Notes: a model not told the origin generated them from the sequence alone. A stretch of 64,000 nucleotides of DNA from JAFNAG01 sp963824985 (GCA_963824985.1 CAWGRQ010000008.1:28772-92771); one strand, 5' to 3'. Counted from the stretch's first letter, positions 1 through 9,132 are shown. Program-made: numbers and translations.

Positions 1-653
1 TCCTGGTCCAGCAATTCCCGGTAGTCCGAAATCGAGGCCGAGTAACTCCGGGTCCCGACATGCTCTGACAGGTAGAAATGGAGGCAGCTCGCATGCTTGA
101 GCATTTCAAGGCGCAGCTTGCCGACCGCCTGGTTGAATTCCATGCGCTGTTCGGAGCCATCGTCAATAATGCCGATGTCGATGTCGTCCTGGTCGGAGCG
201 GCTCCCGACCCCGCACATTACGAATTCGGGCCTTTGCTCCGCAGGAATGAAAAGGTCGAGGAGCCGGCGCATATAATTGGCCGTGAGCGCGCGGAAATCG
301 AGGCCCGAGTGAATCATGAAATCCCGGTAGACCTCAGACCGGTCCCGGGCCGTGGTGAGATTCAGCTGCAGGACATCGGTCAGGCGCAGGTTCATGTGAA
401 GGAACTGAAGACCGTAGTAACAGCCGAGAAAGGCGAGCTTTTCCTGCAAGGTGTCGCCGAGGTCGAGGATGACATCCATTTCCTCGGAGAGGTCGCGGGC
501 GGACTTCCACAGGTGGACCTGGTCGATCTGGCCCTTGGCTTCGAGACCTTCGATCAGCCGGTCTTTGTAGGTTTCAATGCTGCGCAGGTATTTGTGATGG
601 TGGTTGCCGAGATGAGAGACGCGATCCTTCAGTCTGAGGAAAGGGTCGGTCAT
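1..653 (-). CDS. Nucleotidyltransferase-like protein (3' part beyond window)
   Basis: The gene reads leftward from an ATG at 653 and leaves the window at base 1, so only about 217 residues are visible. Residues 1-140 look mainly helical. Residues 148-165 contain GVGSRSDQDDIDIGIIDD, which resembles the GS...DxD core of the nucleotidyltransferase fold shared by GlnE/GlnD-type enzymes and DUF294 proteins. It starts 17 nt after the korC stop and is probably the last gene of the kor operon. That placement suggests a regulatory or modifying role, but this is inference. The catalytic fold is partly visible; substrate and full domain composition cannot be read here. Confidence 0.6.
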   Translation of the reverse strand, partial: MTDPFLRLKDRVSHLGNHHHKYLRSIETYKDRLIEGLEAKGQIDQVHLWKSARDLSEEMDVILDLGDTLQEKLAFLGCYYGLQFLHMNLRLTDVLQLNLTTARDRSEVYRDFMIHSGLDFRALTANYMRRLLDLFIPAEQRPEFVMCGVGSRSDQDDIDIGIIDDGSEQRMEFNQAVGKLRLEMLKHASCLHFYLSEHVGTRSYSASISDYRELLDQ

Positions 654-670
654 GACGTCAACTCTTCGGT

Positions 671-1225
671 TCAGGGGCCCGTCTGCAGCTGCCGGGCGAC
701 TTCAATCCCTGTGCGAAATGCCTTCAGGTTAAGCTCTTCCGTGCCTTTCGGCACTCTGGCGAGCACGGCCGATTCGACGGCGTCGACCGAAACGATTTGC
801 GCCAGATGAGCGATGATTCCCAGCGCCACGATGTTGGCCACCACCACCTTGCCGAGGCGCGTGCGTGCGATGTCGCTGATCGGGACCTGAAAGATCCTGT
901 AATTGCCCTCGGGAACCTTGGTCACGGTCACCGAATCCACCAGCAGGATACCGCTATCCTTCAGGTCCTTGGAGTATTTGTTGCACGACTCCTGAGTCAG
1001 GGCCAGAAGCAGGTCAAGCCGGGTGGCCTTGGGATAGTCGATGTCTTCGTCGGAAATGATCACTTCAGAGCGGCTGGCGCCGCCGCGGGCTTCAGGACCG
1101 TACGATTGGCTCTGGGTCGCATTCTTGTTGTCGTAGATGGCGGCGGCCTCTGCCAGAATTCGGCCCGCCAGCACCAATCCCTGCCCGCCCTCTCCACTGA
1201 GACGAATGTCGTAACGAAAACTCAT
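671..1225 (-). CDS. korC: 2-oxoacid:ferredoxin oxidoreductase, gamma subunit
   Basis: 184 residues, the usual length for the separate gamma subunit of 2-oxoglutarate (2-oxoacid):ferredoxin oxidoreductase. The N-terminus carries the family signature GEGGQGLVLAGRILAEAA and, downstream, SYGPEARGGASRSEV, both typical of POR/KOR gamma domains. The enzyme decarboxylates a 2-oxoacid to the acyl-CoA and reduces ferredoxin in the cytoplasm. It lies 18 nt downstream of the beta subunit gene in a delta-alpha-beta-gamma order (korDABC). Substrate preference (2-oxoglutarate rather than pyruvate or branched-chain 2-oxoacids) is inferred from the subunit arrangement and overall similarity, not proven by residues. 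Confidence 0.92.
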   Translation of the reverse strand: MSFRYDIRLSGEGGQGLVLAGRILAEAAAIYDNKNATQSQSYGPEARGGASRSEVIISDEDIDYPKATRLDLLLALTQESCNKYSKDLKDSGILLVDSVTVTKVPEGNYRIFQVPISDIARTRLGKVVVANIVALGIIAHLAQIVSVDAVESAVLARVPKGTEELNLKAFRTGIEVARQLQTGP

Positions 1226-1243
1226 TGAGCCCTCCTTGCCGGC

Positions 1244-2074
1244 TTATACTCCTACTTCCACAACGGTTTTTCTCAGGCGCTGCTGCAGCTTGGCGTACTC
1301 TGCGGTATATTCCGGCCTGTCGACGTCGACGAACACTCCAGTCACTATTTTCCCTTCGAGTTCTTCCGGCGACATCTTTGCGGCCTTCTCGACCGATATG
1401 CTGTTTTCGCCGAGGTCCTGAATCATGTTGGCGCCGTCACCCAACCGGTTGCGCCGCCCGTAGGCCGTGGGGCAGGGGGTCCAGACTTCGACCAGGGAAA
1501 AGCCCTGCTTACGGATGGCGCGTTCGATGAGCTTTTCGAGCCGGAGCGCAGAATGGACCGTGCTGCGGGCCACGAAGCTGGCGCCGGCAGCCTGCGCCAG
1601 GCCGCTGATGTTGAAAGAAGGTTCCAGGTTGCCGAAGGGCGCCGTGGAAGCGCGCTTGCCGACCGGCGTGGTCGGAGAGGCCTGGCCGCCGGTCATGCCG
1701 TAAATCTGGTTGTTAAAGAGGATGACGGTCAGGTTGATGTTGCGCCGGGCCGCGTGGATGTAATGATTGCCACCGATCGCCGTGGCGTCGCCGTCCCCGG
1801 TGATGACAATGACGTTCATCTTCGGTTTGGCGAGTTTGACCCCGGTGGCAAATGCGATGGCGCGGCCGTGCGTCGTGTGCAGGGTGTTGAAATCCACATA
1901 CCCGGGGAGGCGGCTCGAGCAGCCGATGCCGGACACCATGGTAATCTCATCCTTTTGCAGTCCGATGCGGTCAATGGCACGAAGGAGCGATTTCAACACG
2001 ATGCCATCGCCGCAGCCGGGACACCAAATCAGGGGGAATTTATCAAGCCTGAGGTACTTTGAATAATCGAACAT
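1244..2074 (-). CDS. korB: 2-oxoacid:ferredoxin oxidoreductase, beta (ThDP) subunit
   Basis: The chosen ATG at 2074 is preceded by AAAGGAG about 6 nt upstream; the frame is open 45 codons further but that stretch has no family similarity. About 276 residues. WCPGCGDG near the N-terminus and the thiamin-diphosphate/Mg motif GDGDATAIGGNH are visible, followed by NNQIYGMTGGQASPTTP, typical of KorB. This subunit binds ThDP and performs the decarboxylation with KorA. It is separated from korA by 29 nt and from korC by 18 nt, consistent with one operon. Confidence 0.93.
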   Translation of the reverse strand: MFDYSKYLRLDKFPLIWCPGCGDGIVLKSLLRAIDRIGLQKDEITMVSGIGCSSRLPGYVDFNTLHTTHGRAIAFATGVKLAKPKMNVIVITGDGDATAIGGNHYIHAARRNINLTVILFNNQIYGMTGGQASPTTPVGKRASTAPFGNLEPSFNISGLAQAAGASFVARSTVHSALRLEKLIERAIRKQGFSLVEVWTPCPTAYGRRNRLGDGANMIQDLGENSISVEKAAKMSPEELEGKIVTGVFVDVDRPEYTAEYAKLQQRLRKTVVEVGV

Positions 2075-2103
2075 CGGGTACTCCTTTACTTCACCAGAGC
2101 GGA

Positions 2104-3273
2104 CTAGGAAGACACTTCCACAATCTTGTCCAGTATTTGCTGGGGACTGATCGGTTCGCCGTCGACGCGGTTGATCCTGACCACCGGTTTCACCCGGTTG
2201 CTGGCCCACTCAACCTCATGGGCGATCTGCCCCAGGTTCAGTTCCGGAACAATAATGTGATGCACGCGCTCCGCCATGGCACGGACGTGGGCTTCGGGGA
2301 AGGGCCAGATCACCCGGGGGCGGAGCAGGCCCGCCTTGATCCCCATCTTGCGGGCCATCATGACGGCCTGGCGCGCCGAGCGGGCCGTGGAGCCGAACGC
2401 GAACAGACCGATTTCGGCATCCTCGAGATAATCCTCACGGACTTCGATAATCTCGTCCAGGTGGTTGTCGATCTTCCGATGCAGGCGCCGGATCAGGCGG
2501 TCGATTTCCACCGGATTGTTGGTCGGAAAACCCGTCTGATCATGGGAAAGGCCGGTGACATGATATCGATAGCCTTCGCCAAAACTCACCATCGGAGGGA
2601 CATCCGATTCCGTGTACTGGTAGGGGAGGAATTTCTCCGGGGGCGCCTGGGGCCGCTGGCGCTGGAAGATTTCGTATTCTCCGGGCTCGGGCAAAACCAC
2701 CTTTTCGTTGACATGGCCGATGATCTCATCCATGAGCAGGATGACCGGGACGCGGAACTGCTCGGAAAGATTAAAGGCGCGGATCGTGAGTTCAAAGGTC
2801 TCACGCACGCTGTTGGGGGTGAGCACGATAATCGGATGGTCGCCGTGAGTTCCCCAGCGGGCCTGCATCACGTCCCCCTGGGCCGGAAGGGTCGGCAGCC
2901 CGGTGCTCGGGCCACCGCGCTGGACATTGACGATCACACAGGGAACTTCCGCCATGGCTGCATACCCGATATTTTCCTGCTTCAGGGAAAACCCGGGGCC
3001 GCTGGTGGCGGTCATCGACTTGGCGCCGGCCAGGGAAGCGCCGATAATGGCGCCCATGGCGGCGATTTCATCTTCCATCTGAATGAAGCTTCCCCCCTCT
3101 TCGGGGAGTCGCTCCGAAAGTATCTCGGCGATCTCAGACGAAGGCGTAATGGGATAGCCGGCAAAAAACTTCAGCCCGGCCGCCAGCGCCCCTTCAGCGC
3201 AGGCCTCGTTCCCTGTGATGACCCGGATCCTGTTCGCGGCTTCTCGGCCGGCATCCTGTTTGGTGGCTTGCAT
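2104..3273 (-). CDS. korA: 2-oxoacid:ferredoxin oxidoreductase, alpha subunit
   Basis: About 389 residues. Start chosen at the ATG at 3273, which has AAAGGA roughly 9 nt upstream; a GTG six codons earlier (3291) is possible but has no ribosome site. The N-terminal half contains GNEACAEGALAAGLKFFAGY and PITPSSEIAE, the KorA substrate/CoA-domain signature, then SGPGFSLKQENIGYA and RGGPSTGLPT. Together with KorB it forms the catalytic heterodimer that feeds electrons to ferredoxin, in an oxidative or reductive TCA step. It sits between korD and korB on the same strand. Confidence 0.94.
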   Translation of the reverse strand: MQATKQDAGREAANRIRVITGNEACAEGALAAGLKFFAGYPITPSSEIAEILSERLPEEGGSFIQMEDEIAAMGAIIGASLAGAKSMTATSGPGFSLKQENIGYAAMAEVPCVIVNVQRGGPSTGLPTLPAQGDVMQARWGTHGDHPIIVLTPNSVRETFELTIRAFNLSEQFRVPVILLMDEIIGHVNEKVVLPEPGEYEIFQRQRPQAPPEKFLPYQYTESDVPPMVSFGEGYRYHVTGLSHDQTGFPTNNPVEIDRLIRRLHRKIDNHLDEIIEVREDYLEDAEIGLFAFGSTARSARQAVMMARKMGIKAGLLRPRVIWPFPEAHVRAMAERVHHIIVPELNLGQIAHEVEWASNRVKPVVRINRVDGEPISPQQILDKIVEVSS

Positions 3274-3305
3274 CTTTGCTTTTCCTTTCACCCCGGGCGC
3301 CAGGA

Positions 3306-3524
3306 CTATTTGGCAACCAGTTCCTCGACTTCATTCACCACGATGGCAAAGTCCGGGCACATGACTTCGCACATGCCGCAGGAGGTGCACTCCGCAAGGA
3401 GAACGACCTCAGGATAGACCCCCCGCATCTCGAGGACCTTGTGCTGGCAGGCGTCCACGCATATGGCGCAGCCTTTGCACCATTCCTTCTTTACATCGAT
3501 TGTGACATTTTTCTTCTTGGCCAT
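3306..3524 (-). CDS. korD: 2x[4Fe-4S] ferredoxin-like delta subunit of 2-oxoacid oxidoreductase
   Basis: 72 residues with two CxxCxxCxxxC clusters: CKGCAICVDAC and CTSCGMCEVMC. This is the small electron-transfer subunit usually encoded next to korA. The ATG at 3524 has GAGGAG about 9 nt upstream; a GTG two codons earlier is less likely. It is the first gene of korDABC, so the operon promoter and any control site should lie in 3525-3684, where a strong inverted repeat is found. Confidence 0.92.
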   Translation of the reverse strand: MAKKKNVTIDVKKEWCKGCAICVDACQHKVLEMRGVYPEVVLLAECTSCGMCEVMCPDFAIVVNEVEELVAK

Positions 3525-3594
3525 GATCACTCTCTCCTCTCAGGCTCGTACCAATTCCGTCATCGCACGCCGGCGTCTGGGAAGGGCACGCCCT

Positions 3595-3629
3595 GTCAAA
3601 CGAGGTACTTTACTCGTTTGACCGGTCAA
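3595..3629. promoter_or_regulatory. Inverted repeat upstream of korD: stem-loop plus overlapping palindrome
   Basis: GTCAAACGAG (3595-3604) and CTCGTTTGAC (3613-3622) form a perfect 10-bp stem with an 8-nt loop. The palindrome TTGACCGGTCAA (3618-3629) overlaps its right arm. The site lies between the end of the CBS-domain gene and the start of korD, both minus strand. It has no following T-run on the minus strand, so a DNA-binding site for an operon regulator is at least as likely as a terminator. Function is inferred only from symmetry and position. Confidence 0.5.
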
Positions 3630-3684
3630 CGGCAATTTTTTTCACACGGATTGCACTCTTTTCTCTCCGACTTCAGGCGGCAAG

Positions 3685-4119
3685 CTATCCCCCCGGACCG
3701 TCCGCCGAAAGATAGGCTTCGAGCGCATCCAGCTCGTGACCCATATCTTCGACGTGGTTCCGGAAGAGATGGCACAATGCCAGCCATCCCTGGAGAGTCC
3801 CCTGCGGGTCCACGACCGGGAAATAGCAGCGGCCCCGGGCGAACATCAGCTTTAAGGCGTCCCCGGTTTCCGTGTCGGTGCGGATACTTTCGGCGGGCGA
3901 AGTCATCACCTCCCCAACCCTGGTCGTATCCGGGCTCAAGCCTTCGCCGATTACGCGCTTGAGCACGTCTTCCTTGGACAGAGTGCCGGCCAGGCGCTCT
4001 CCATCCATGACCGCCAGGGCGCAACCCTGATCGCTTCCCATGATCGGAATCGCCTGTCGTATGGTCGCCGTGATGGGGACGACGGGCGGGGGTACCTGTG
4101 CTATCTTGATCACCTTCAT
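3685..4119 (-). CDS. CBS-domain pair protein
   Basis: 144 residues consisting of two CBS motifs (about 5-60 and 68-128) and little else. Segments such as ALAVMDGERLAGTLSKEDVL and CYFPVVDPQGTLQGWL match the CBS strand-helix pattern. Stand-alone CBS pairs usually bind adenine nucleotides and act as energy sensors. It lies between the ClpX-like ATPase gene (56 nt upstream) and korDABC on the same strand, so sensing of energy state for either neighbour is plausible but inferred. A longer frame overlaps this region in another phase with no family features and was not used. Confidence 0.82.
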   Translation of the reverse strand: MKVIKIAQVPPPVVPITATIRQAIPIMGSDQGCALAVMDGERLAGTLSKEDVLKRVIGEGLSPDTTRVGEVMTSPAESIRTDTETGDALKLMFARGRCYFPVVDPQGTLQGWLALCHLFRNHVEDMGHELDALEAYLSADGPGG

Positions 4120-4174
4120 GGCGCTCCTCCGTTGCAGAACACGCCACCACCGCGGCCGCCGATGAGCGGCAGGC

Positions 4175-5744
4175 TCAATTCGGCTCCCGCATGTAGTAGG
4201 CGCGAATCCAGCTGTCCAGAGTGTTCGACGGGTCCTGAATGACTTCCGGAGTTATCTCAAATCGACTGATCCCCCGCGTTTTGCGGATCAGATTCAGTCC
4301 ATGTTCAAAATCCTTGAACGTTTCCGCGAATACGTCTTCGATTTTCTGGTCCGAGGCTGCAGCCCGCTCCGCCAGCAACCGGGCTGCTTCCGGCTGCAGG
4401 TGGATCTCGATGCCGTTTTGTTCAGACCACCGGGCGGCTACGGTGACCACGGTCCGCTCCAGAGCTTCCACCTGCTCGGTCAGGGAATCCTGGCGCAGCT
4501 GGGCCAGCACCTCCAATGGGGCATCGACCAGCCTGCCCGTCACTTCCAACCGCCGTACGACCGAGTGAGGCAAATAATACTTGAATTCACGGAAGGTGCG
4601 CTCGCAGACACTTACCAGTCCGCGCGCCCCCGTCAGCTCCGCAGCCGCCTTCTCGGCCAGCCGGTGCAAACCTTCGTCCGTGAAGATCAATTCGATCGCG
4701 TAGGACTCAAAAGCCTGAGTGTACTGCCGGACGATCGAACCTTCGGAGTGCTTCAGAATCTGAAACAGATCCTCAACCCCCAACTCGCTGCAGGAGACTA
4801 CCACCGGGAGGCGTCCCACAAATTCAGATTCGAATCCATACTCGATAAAATCCGTGCTCTTGACCAGAGCCCGCAATTCTTCGTCCGGAAGCGAAGAAGC
4901 CGACCGGCCGACAAACCCGATGTTCTGGGCGCCGACCCGTTTGCGGATGATCGGGGTCAAGCCGCTGAAGGCGCCACTTACGATGAACAGGATGTGCCGG
5001 GTGTTGATGACCTGGTGGGAGACCTTGCCCTTGGACTGAAACTCCATGGCCGCCTGCAGCTGGGAAGTCAGATCAAAAGGAGTGCGCAGGCTGACCTCGG
5101 TTTCTTCCATCAGCTTCAACAGACCGCGCTGAACCCCGCCGCCACTGACATCCCGCCCGAGCAGATTGGCGGGGGACGCGATCTTGTCGATCTCATCCAG
5201 ATAGACGATACCATATTCTGCCAGCTGTACGTTCCCATCCGCCTTCTGTACGAGTTCCCGTACCAGATCTTCGACATCACCGCCGACATAGCCGGTTTCC
5301 GAGAACTTCGTCGCATCGGCCTTCACGAAGGGAACTCCGATCAAATCGGCAATCGTGCGCACCAGGTAGGTTTTGCCGACGCCGGTGGGCCCGAGCATGA
5401 TGATGTTCTGCTTCGCGTATTCCTTGCAGTGATTTTCGCCGGAACATCGCTTGATGTGGTTGTAGTGATCGCAGATGGCGGTTGCGAGAACCTTTTTGGC
5501 GCTGTCCTGCTTGATGACGAAACGATCGAGATAGTTTTTGATGTCGCGCGGCAGATAGTCGAAATGGCAGGTCCAGCGGAGCATCTTTGGTTTCCGTTCC
5601 TTCCTCCGCCGTCCTGGCCTGGTCGGGGCGGGGTGTCATGACCCCAAGCTGTACTTTGTCTCCGTATCTTGTGTGAAGAAACTCCTCCATGTCCCGCCGC
5701 AGTTCATCGGGATTGGGCCACGCAGGGGCCATGTCGGTAGACAA
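4175..5744 (-). CDS. ClpX-like AAA+ ATPase without zinc finger; apparent frameshift near 5562-5564
   Basis: The main frame (4175-5584) encodes a ClpX-type AAA+ module: Walker A GPTGVGKT, FSETGYVGGDVEDLV, Walker B IVYLDEIDKIA, and a C-terminal ATPase lid region. There is no N-terminal Cys4 zinc domain. The family's usual N-terminal segment (PNPDELRRDMEEFLHTRYGD) is found in another phase, 5744 to about 5565. Removing one A from the AAA run at 5562-5564 joins them as LDLPFDYLPRDIKNYLDRF, giving about 520 residues. A TTG at 5744 has a perfect AAGGAGG 9 nt upstream and is the best start. Role: unfoldase or remodelling ATPase, partner unknown. The frameshift may be a sequencing error, a real mutation or recoding. 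Confidence 0.78.
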
Positions 5745-5865
5745 CGGAGAAAACCTCCTTAATTCAAACACTTCCGAAGAGGATCCTTGAGGGTCCTTCG
5801 ATACACAGTATGAGATGTCATCGTGGAAAAATCAATCATCGCAGGATGAACGGGAAGGCATCCGA

Positions 5866-6573
5866 CTAGCGGCGCGCCCGCCTTCGGGAGATTTTAATAT
5901 TTTTTACCAGGGGCTTGGCACGACTCGATCTAGTCTTCAACGGACGCGCCGGCGGTTTTTCTTTCGCTGCCCTGGGACGACGTTTTGCAGTTACACGCGG
6001 AGCTTGTTTCAAAGGCGGCGAGCCCTTCCGGGCCGGCTTGGCAAGGGGGATGACAACCGCTTTCGGTTCCTGGACTTCCTTTTCAAAACTGTGAAACAGA
6101 ATCGCACATCGCTGACTCAGCACCGGATCCCCTGAGTAGGCTTGAACCAGTCGGGCAAGATGCGCAATGTGAGCCTTTACCATTACATAGAAGTCTAAAG
6201 CGCGATCTGTCCACTCGACTCGCAAACGACGGATCAACGGAGCATACACCCTCAGGATCATTGGCTCTTCAATGTCCAGAGTGCGGGAGAGGCATAATTG
6301 CAGCGACCCTTCAATATTATCTCCACCTTCCGGCAGAATCGCCTGGGTCGCCCGGAGGAGTTCATCCTCCTTCTTTTTTAGAGATTGCCAGAATGAAGCG
6401 GGTAACTTCTTAAGGCTTTCAGATTGGGCCTGCAGGTCGCTCCCCATTGCCGCCCATGACTCGCTGACCAGATTGTTTCCCTCAAACCGTTGCTGCAGCA
6501 GTGCATAAAACCGGGAGGCAGCCATCTGGAGCTTTGAGAGGGGACCGCGCAATTTCAAGGACAGGTTTGTCAT
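5866..6573 (-). CDS. Hypothetical protein with basic C-terminal tail
   Basis: 235 residues, not assigned to a family. Residues 1-150 are predicted largely helical (SKLQMAASRFYALLQQRFEG, LKKLPASFWQSLKKKEDELL). The last 60 or so residues are very rich in Lys, Arg and Pro (AKRRPRAAKEKPPARPLKTR). That tail resembles nucleic-acid-binding or histone-like extensions, but this is only a composition argument. No signal peptide or membrane segment is seen. It is upstream of, and co-directional with, the ClpX-like gene, separated by about 120 nt. Confidence 0.65.
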   Translation of the reverse strand: MTNLSLKLRGPLSKLQMAASRFYALLQQRFEGNNLVSESWAAMGSDLQAQSESLKKLPASFWQSLKKKEDELLRATQAILPEGGDNIEGSLQLCLSRTLDIEEPMILRVYAPLIRRLRVEWTDRALDFYVMVKAHIAHLARLVQAYSGDPVLSQRCAILFHSFEKEVQEPKAVVIPLAKPARKGSPPLKQAPRVTAKRRPRAAKEKPPARPLKTRSSRAKPLVKNIKISRRRARR

Positions 6574-6788
6574 GACTCAATGCTAAATGAATACCCAGAT
6601 GTTCATGCTGCGATAATACAGGACGCAGGCCACCGAGGAACTCCAACTGCAATTGTGAATTTTAGCAACTATTTGAAAAGGAGTAAAGCTCATTCGCTAA
6701 TCTACGAAAATACTAGTTAGTCTCTGTCGCGAAACGACATTTTACTCTGGTGATACAGCCCCGGCGACGGATTGGAAAATCGACCCGG

Positions 6789-7721
6789 TCACGAATCCAC
6801 GGCTCCTTCCAGAAACCGGACCCTGAGGCTCGATGTGTTGAGGCTGACCTTGGAGCCGAGTGGCAGAACCCAGTTGTCCGGACCATGACCTGATGGAAAA
6901 CCTGCAATTACAGGGACTTCGAGTCGGCATAGCAGGTCTTTGAGCGTCTCTTCCACAGAAACTCCGGATTTCCCTGGGTCACAATCACGAAATGTTCCCA
7001 GCAACACTCCGGCAACCCGGTCAAGCTTTTGCGCCAGCATGAGTTGAGTCAGCATGCGGTCGATCCGATAGGGAGCCTCGCCAAGGTCTTCAAGGAATAG
7101 GATCTTCCCGTCGGCATGCAGCTCATATGGGGTTCCGAGGCTGGCCGCGATTAGTGAAAGGCAGCCGCCGGTCAATTCCCCTTTTGCCGTTCCCGGGGAC
7201 CATGCCTGAAGTTGCGGAAACGACAGCGATGGCAGGTATGCGGGATCGGTCCAAAGGGCGAAAAGGTGCCGCTCCTGTTCCGGGGAAATGTTCCCCAAAG
7301 CCGGGGATGCGGCCATTGGCCCATGAAACGTGACCCATCCGAAACGCCTGCGGAAGAACATGTGAAGTGTCGTCAGATCGCTGAAGCCCATGAAGACTTT
7401 ACAATACGACCTCAGACGTCCTTGATCGAGCAGGTGAATGATCCTGGAACACCCGTACCCACCCCGCAGGGCAACCACTCCCATGATTTCTGGATCTTCA
7501 AATGCTCGAACGAGTTCCGCCGCACGCTCTTCGTCGCTTCCTGCCAGATAGCCGATGGCCTGGAAGATTCTCTCGTCAAACTCGACCCGGAAACCCATCC
7601 GCTCCAACGCCGCCACGCCCTTGCGCAGGTCGAGCGGGTCTTCGATGGGGCCTGCGGGCGCGACGACGGCGATTCTGTCGCCGGGTTTCAGTGCTTTGGG
7701 ACGAACAATCGGAATATCCAT
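6789..7721 (-). CDS. ldcA: LD-carboxypeptidase (peptidase S66, murein tetrapeptide carboxypeptidase)
   Basis: 310 residues, full length for family S66. Visible features are GDRIAVVAPAGP at the N-terminus, VVALRGGYGCSRIIHLLD, the nucleophile region MGFSDLTTLH with Ser114, and C-terminal FLEDLGEAPYRIDRML and GFPSGHGPDNWVLPLG carrying the expected Glu and His of the Ser-Glu-His triad. The enzyme trims the terminal D-Ala from L,D-linked murein tetrapeptides during peptidoglycan recycling. No signal peptide is seen, so it is cytoplasmic. It is transcribed divergently from spmA. Confidence 0.9.
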   Translation of the reverse strand: MDIPIVRPKALKPGDRIAVVAPAGPIEDPLDLRKGVAALERMGFRVEFDERIFQAIGYLAGSDEERAAELVRAFEDPEIMGVVALRGGYGCSRIIHLLDQGRLRSYCKVFMGFSDLTTLHMFFRRRFGWVTFHGPMAASPALGNISPEQERHLFALWTDPAYLPSLSFPQLQAWSPGTAKGELTGGCLSLIAASLGTPYELHADGKILFLEDLGEAPYRIDRMLTQLMLAQKLDRVAGVLLGTFRDCDPGKSGVSVEETLKDLLCRLEVPVIAGFPSGHGPDNWVLPLGSKVSLNTSSLRVRFLEGAVDS

Positions 7722-7811
7722 CTGGCTGGAACTATTCTATGATACCGGACGACATTCAATTCCATTATGCCCCCGCCCTGCGGGAGGCTCACGAACTGTT
7801 GAGGGTTGCGC

Positions 7812-8429
7812 ATGCTCAACTACATTTGGCTTGGCTTGGTTATTCTTGCCGTTGTCCTCGGGGGAATCAACGGCAAAATCGAAAACGTCACCCGTGCGGC
7901 GATCGATTCCGCCGGCAATTCCGTGACGATAGCGATCGGATTGATCGGGGTCATGGCTCTATGGCTCGGCATTATGAAGATCGCGGAAGACTCCGGCTTG
8001 ATGTCCCTTCTGGCCCGGGCTATCAGCCCGGTAATGCGCCGGATCTTTCCCGAAGTGCCTCCAGACCATCCTGCCATGGGGAGCATGATGATGAACATCG
8101 CGGCCAACATGTTAGGGCTCAGCAATGCGGCGACCCCGCTCGGGCTGAAGGCCATGGAAGACCTGGAGAAGCTCAACCGCCGCCCGGGTGTGGCCACTAA
8201 TTCCATGTGCATGTTTCTGGCGGTGAATACGGCCGGTGTTCAGCTGATTCCCGCGACGATGATCGGCCTGATGGCTTCGGCCGGATCGACGGACCCCACG
8301 GCGATCATCGGCACTACCCTTGCCGCCACGGCGATCTCGCTCGTAGCGGGTGTGCTGGCCGCCAAGCTCCTGCAAGGTCTCCGGCTCTTTTCCATTTCCC
8401 GAGCCACAGGGGAAGAGGAGGAACTATGA
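7812..8429 (+). CDS. spmA: Spore maturation protein A-like membrane protein (nucleoside recognition domain)
   Basis: About 205 residues with several hydrophobic segments. The conserved NMLGLSNAATPLGLKAMEDL and NTAGVQLIPAT are typical of SpmA/Gate-domain proteins. The ATG at 7812 has GAGGG 6 nt upstream; a TTG two codons earlier is less likely. SpmA and SpmB are known from spore core dehydration in Bacillus, but the pair is widespread in non-spore-formers, where its transport role is uncertain. Its TGA overlaps the spmB ATG by 4 nt (8426-8429), so the two are translationally coupled. Confidence 0.88.
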   Translation: MLNYIWLGLVILAVVLGGINGKIENVTRAAIDSAGNSVTIAIGLIGVMALWLGIMKIAEDSGLMSLLARAISPVMRRIFPEVPPDHPAMGSMMMNIAANMLGLSNAATPLGLKAMEDLEKLNRRPGVATNSMCMFLAVNTAGVQLIPATMIGLMASAGSTDPTAIIGTTLAATAISLVAGVLAAKLLQGLRLFSISRATGEEEEL

Positions 8430-8962
8430 TTGCGCGCCTGGTGTCGGCAATTTCCATATGGGCCATCCCCGCATTTCTCGTTCTCATTCCGGTTTATGGC
8501 GCCATCCGTCGGGTCAAGGTCTACGAGAGCTTCGTGGAAGGGGCAAAAGAGGGTTTCCATGTGGGCGTGCGCATCATCCCCTATCTGGTCGCCATTCTGG
8601 TGGCGGTGGGGATGCTGCGTGCGTCGGGTGCGATCGACCTGCTCGCGCTGGGCCTTGATCCCCTGTTGCGCCGGATCGGCCTTCCCGCTGAAATCCTGCC
8701 GCTGGCGATCATGCGGCCTTTGTCCGGGAGCGGTTCGCTGGGAATGGTTACCGAGCTGATCAAGACGCATGGACCGGATTCTCTGATTGCCCGGTTGGCG
8801 GCGACGGCCTATGGCAGCACCGAGACGACGTTTTACGTGCTTGCGGTCTATTTTGGTGCCGTCGGCATCAGGAAGGCTCGCCATGCAGTTTTGGTCGGCC
8901 TGTTCGCCGATATTGTCAGTCTGGTTGCGGCTGTCTTTGTCTGCAGGCTCGTGTTCTCCTGA
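8426..8962 (+). CDS. spmB: Spore maturation protein B-like membrane protein
   Basis: 178 residues beginning at the ATG within ATGA at the end of spmA, with GAGGAGG just upstream. It carries the family motifs GAKEGFHVGVRIIPYLVAIL, MRPLSGSGSLGMVTELI and ATAYGSTETTFYVLAVYFG. Together with SpmA it forms the two-subunit equivalent of the YjiH/nucleoside-recognition membrane proteins. A longer upstream-open version of this frame lies inside spmA and is not supported. No sporulation genes are seen nearby, so the name reflects homology only. Confidence 0.88.
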   Translation: MIARLVSAISIWAIPAFLVLIPVYGAIRRVKVYESFVEGAKEGFHVGVRIIPYLVAILVAVGMLRASGAIDLLALGLDPLLRRIGLPAEILPLAIMRPLSGSGSLGMVTELIKTHGPDSLIARLAATAYGSTETTFYVLAVYFGAVGIRKARHAVLVGLFADIVSLVAAVFVCRLVFS

Positions 8963-9132
8963 CCGGGATCCGATTCGTAGCCCGAGTCTAAGTATCCCGA
9001 TGCTTTTACGTCCAGATCTGTGACGAGGATTTGGGATTTCGAGGCACTAGATAATTCAAGGACGTCCCCGAACCAAAACCGGTATCCGATCAATCCAGAC
9101 GACGCCCTAATTCCTGAAAGGAAGCAGCGATC

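Noticed and set aside
2059..3417. Long plus-strand open frame opposite korA
   Set aside because: It is the shadow of a strongly conserved minus-strand gene; the predicted product is His/Asp/Gly-rich with no family features.
3626..4150. Longer minus-strand frame overlapping the CBS gene
   Set aside because: Composition is Arg/Gly/Pro-rich with no motif, while the other phase encodes two clear CBS domains.
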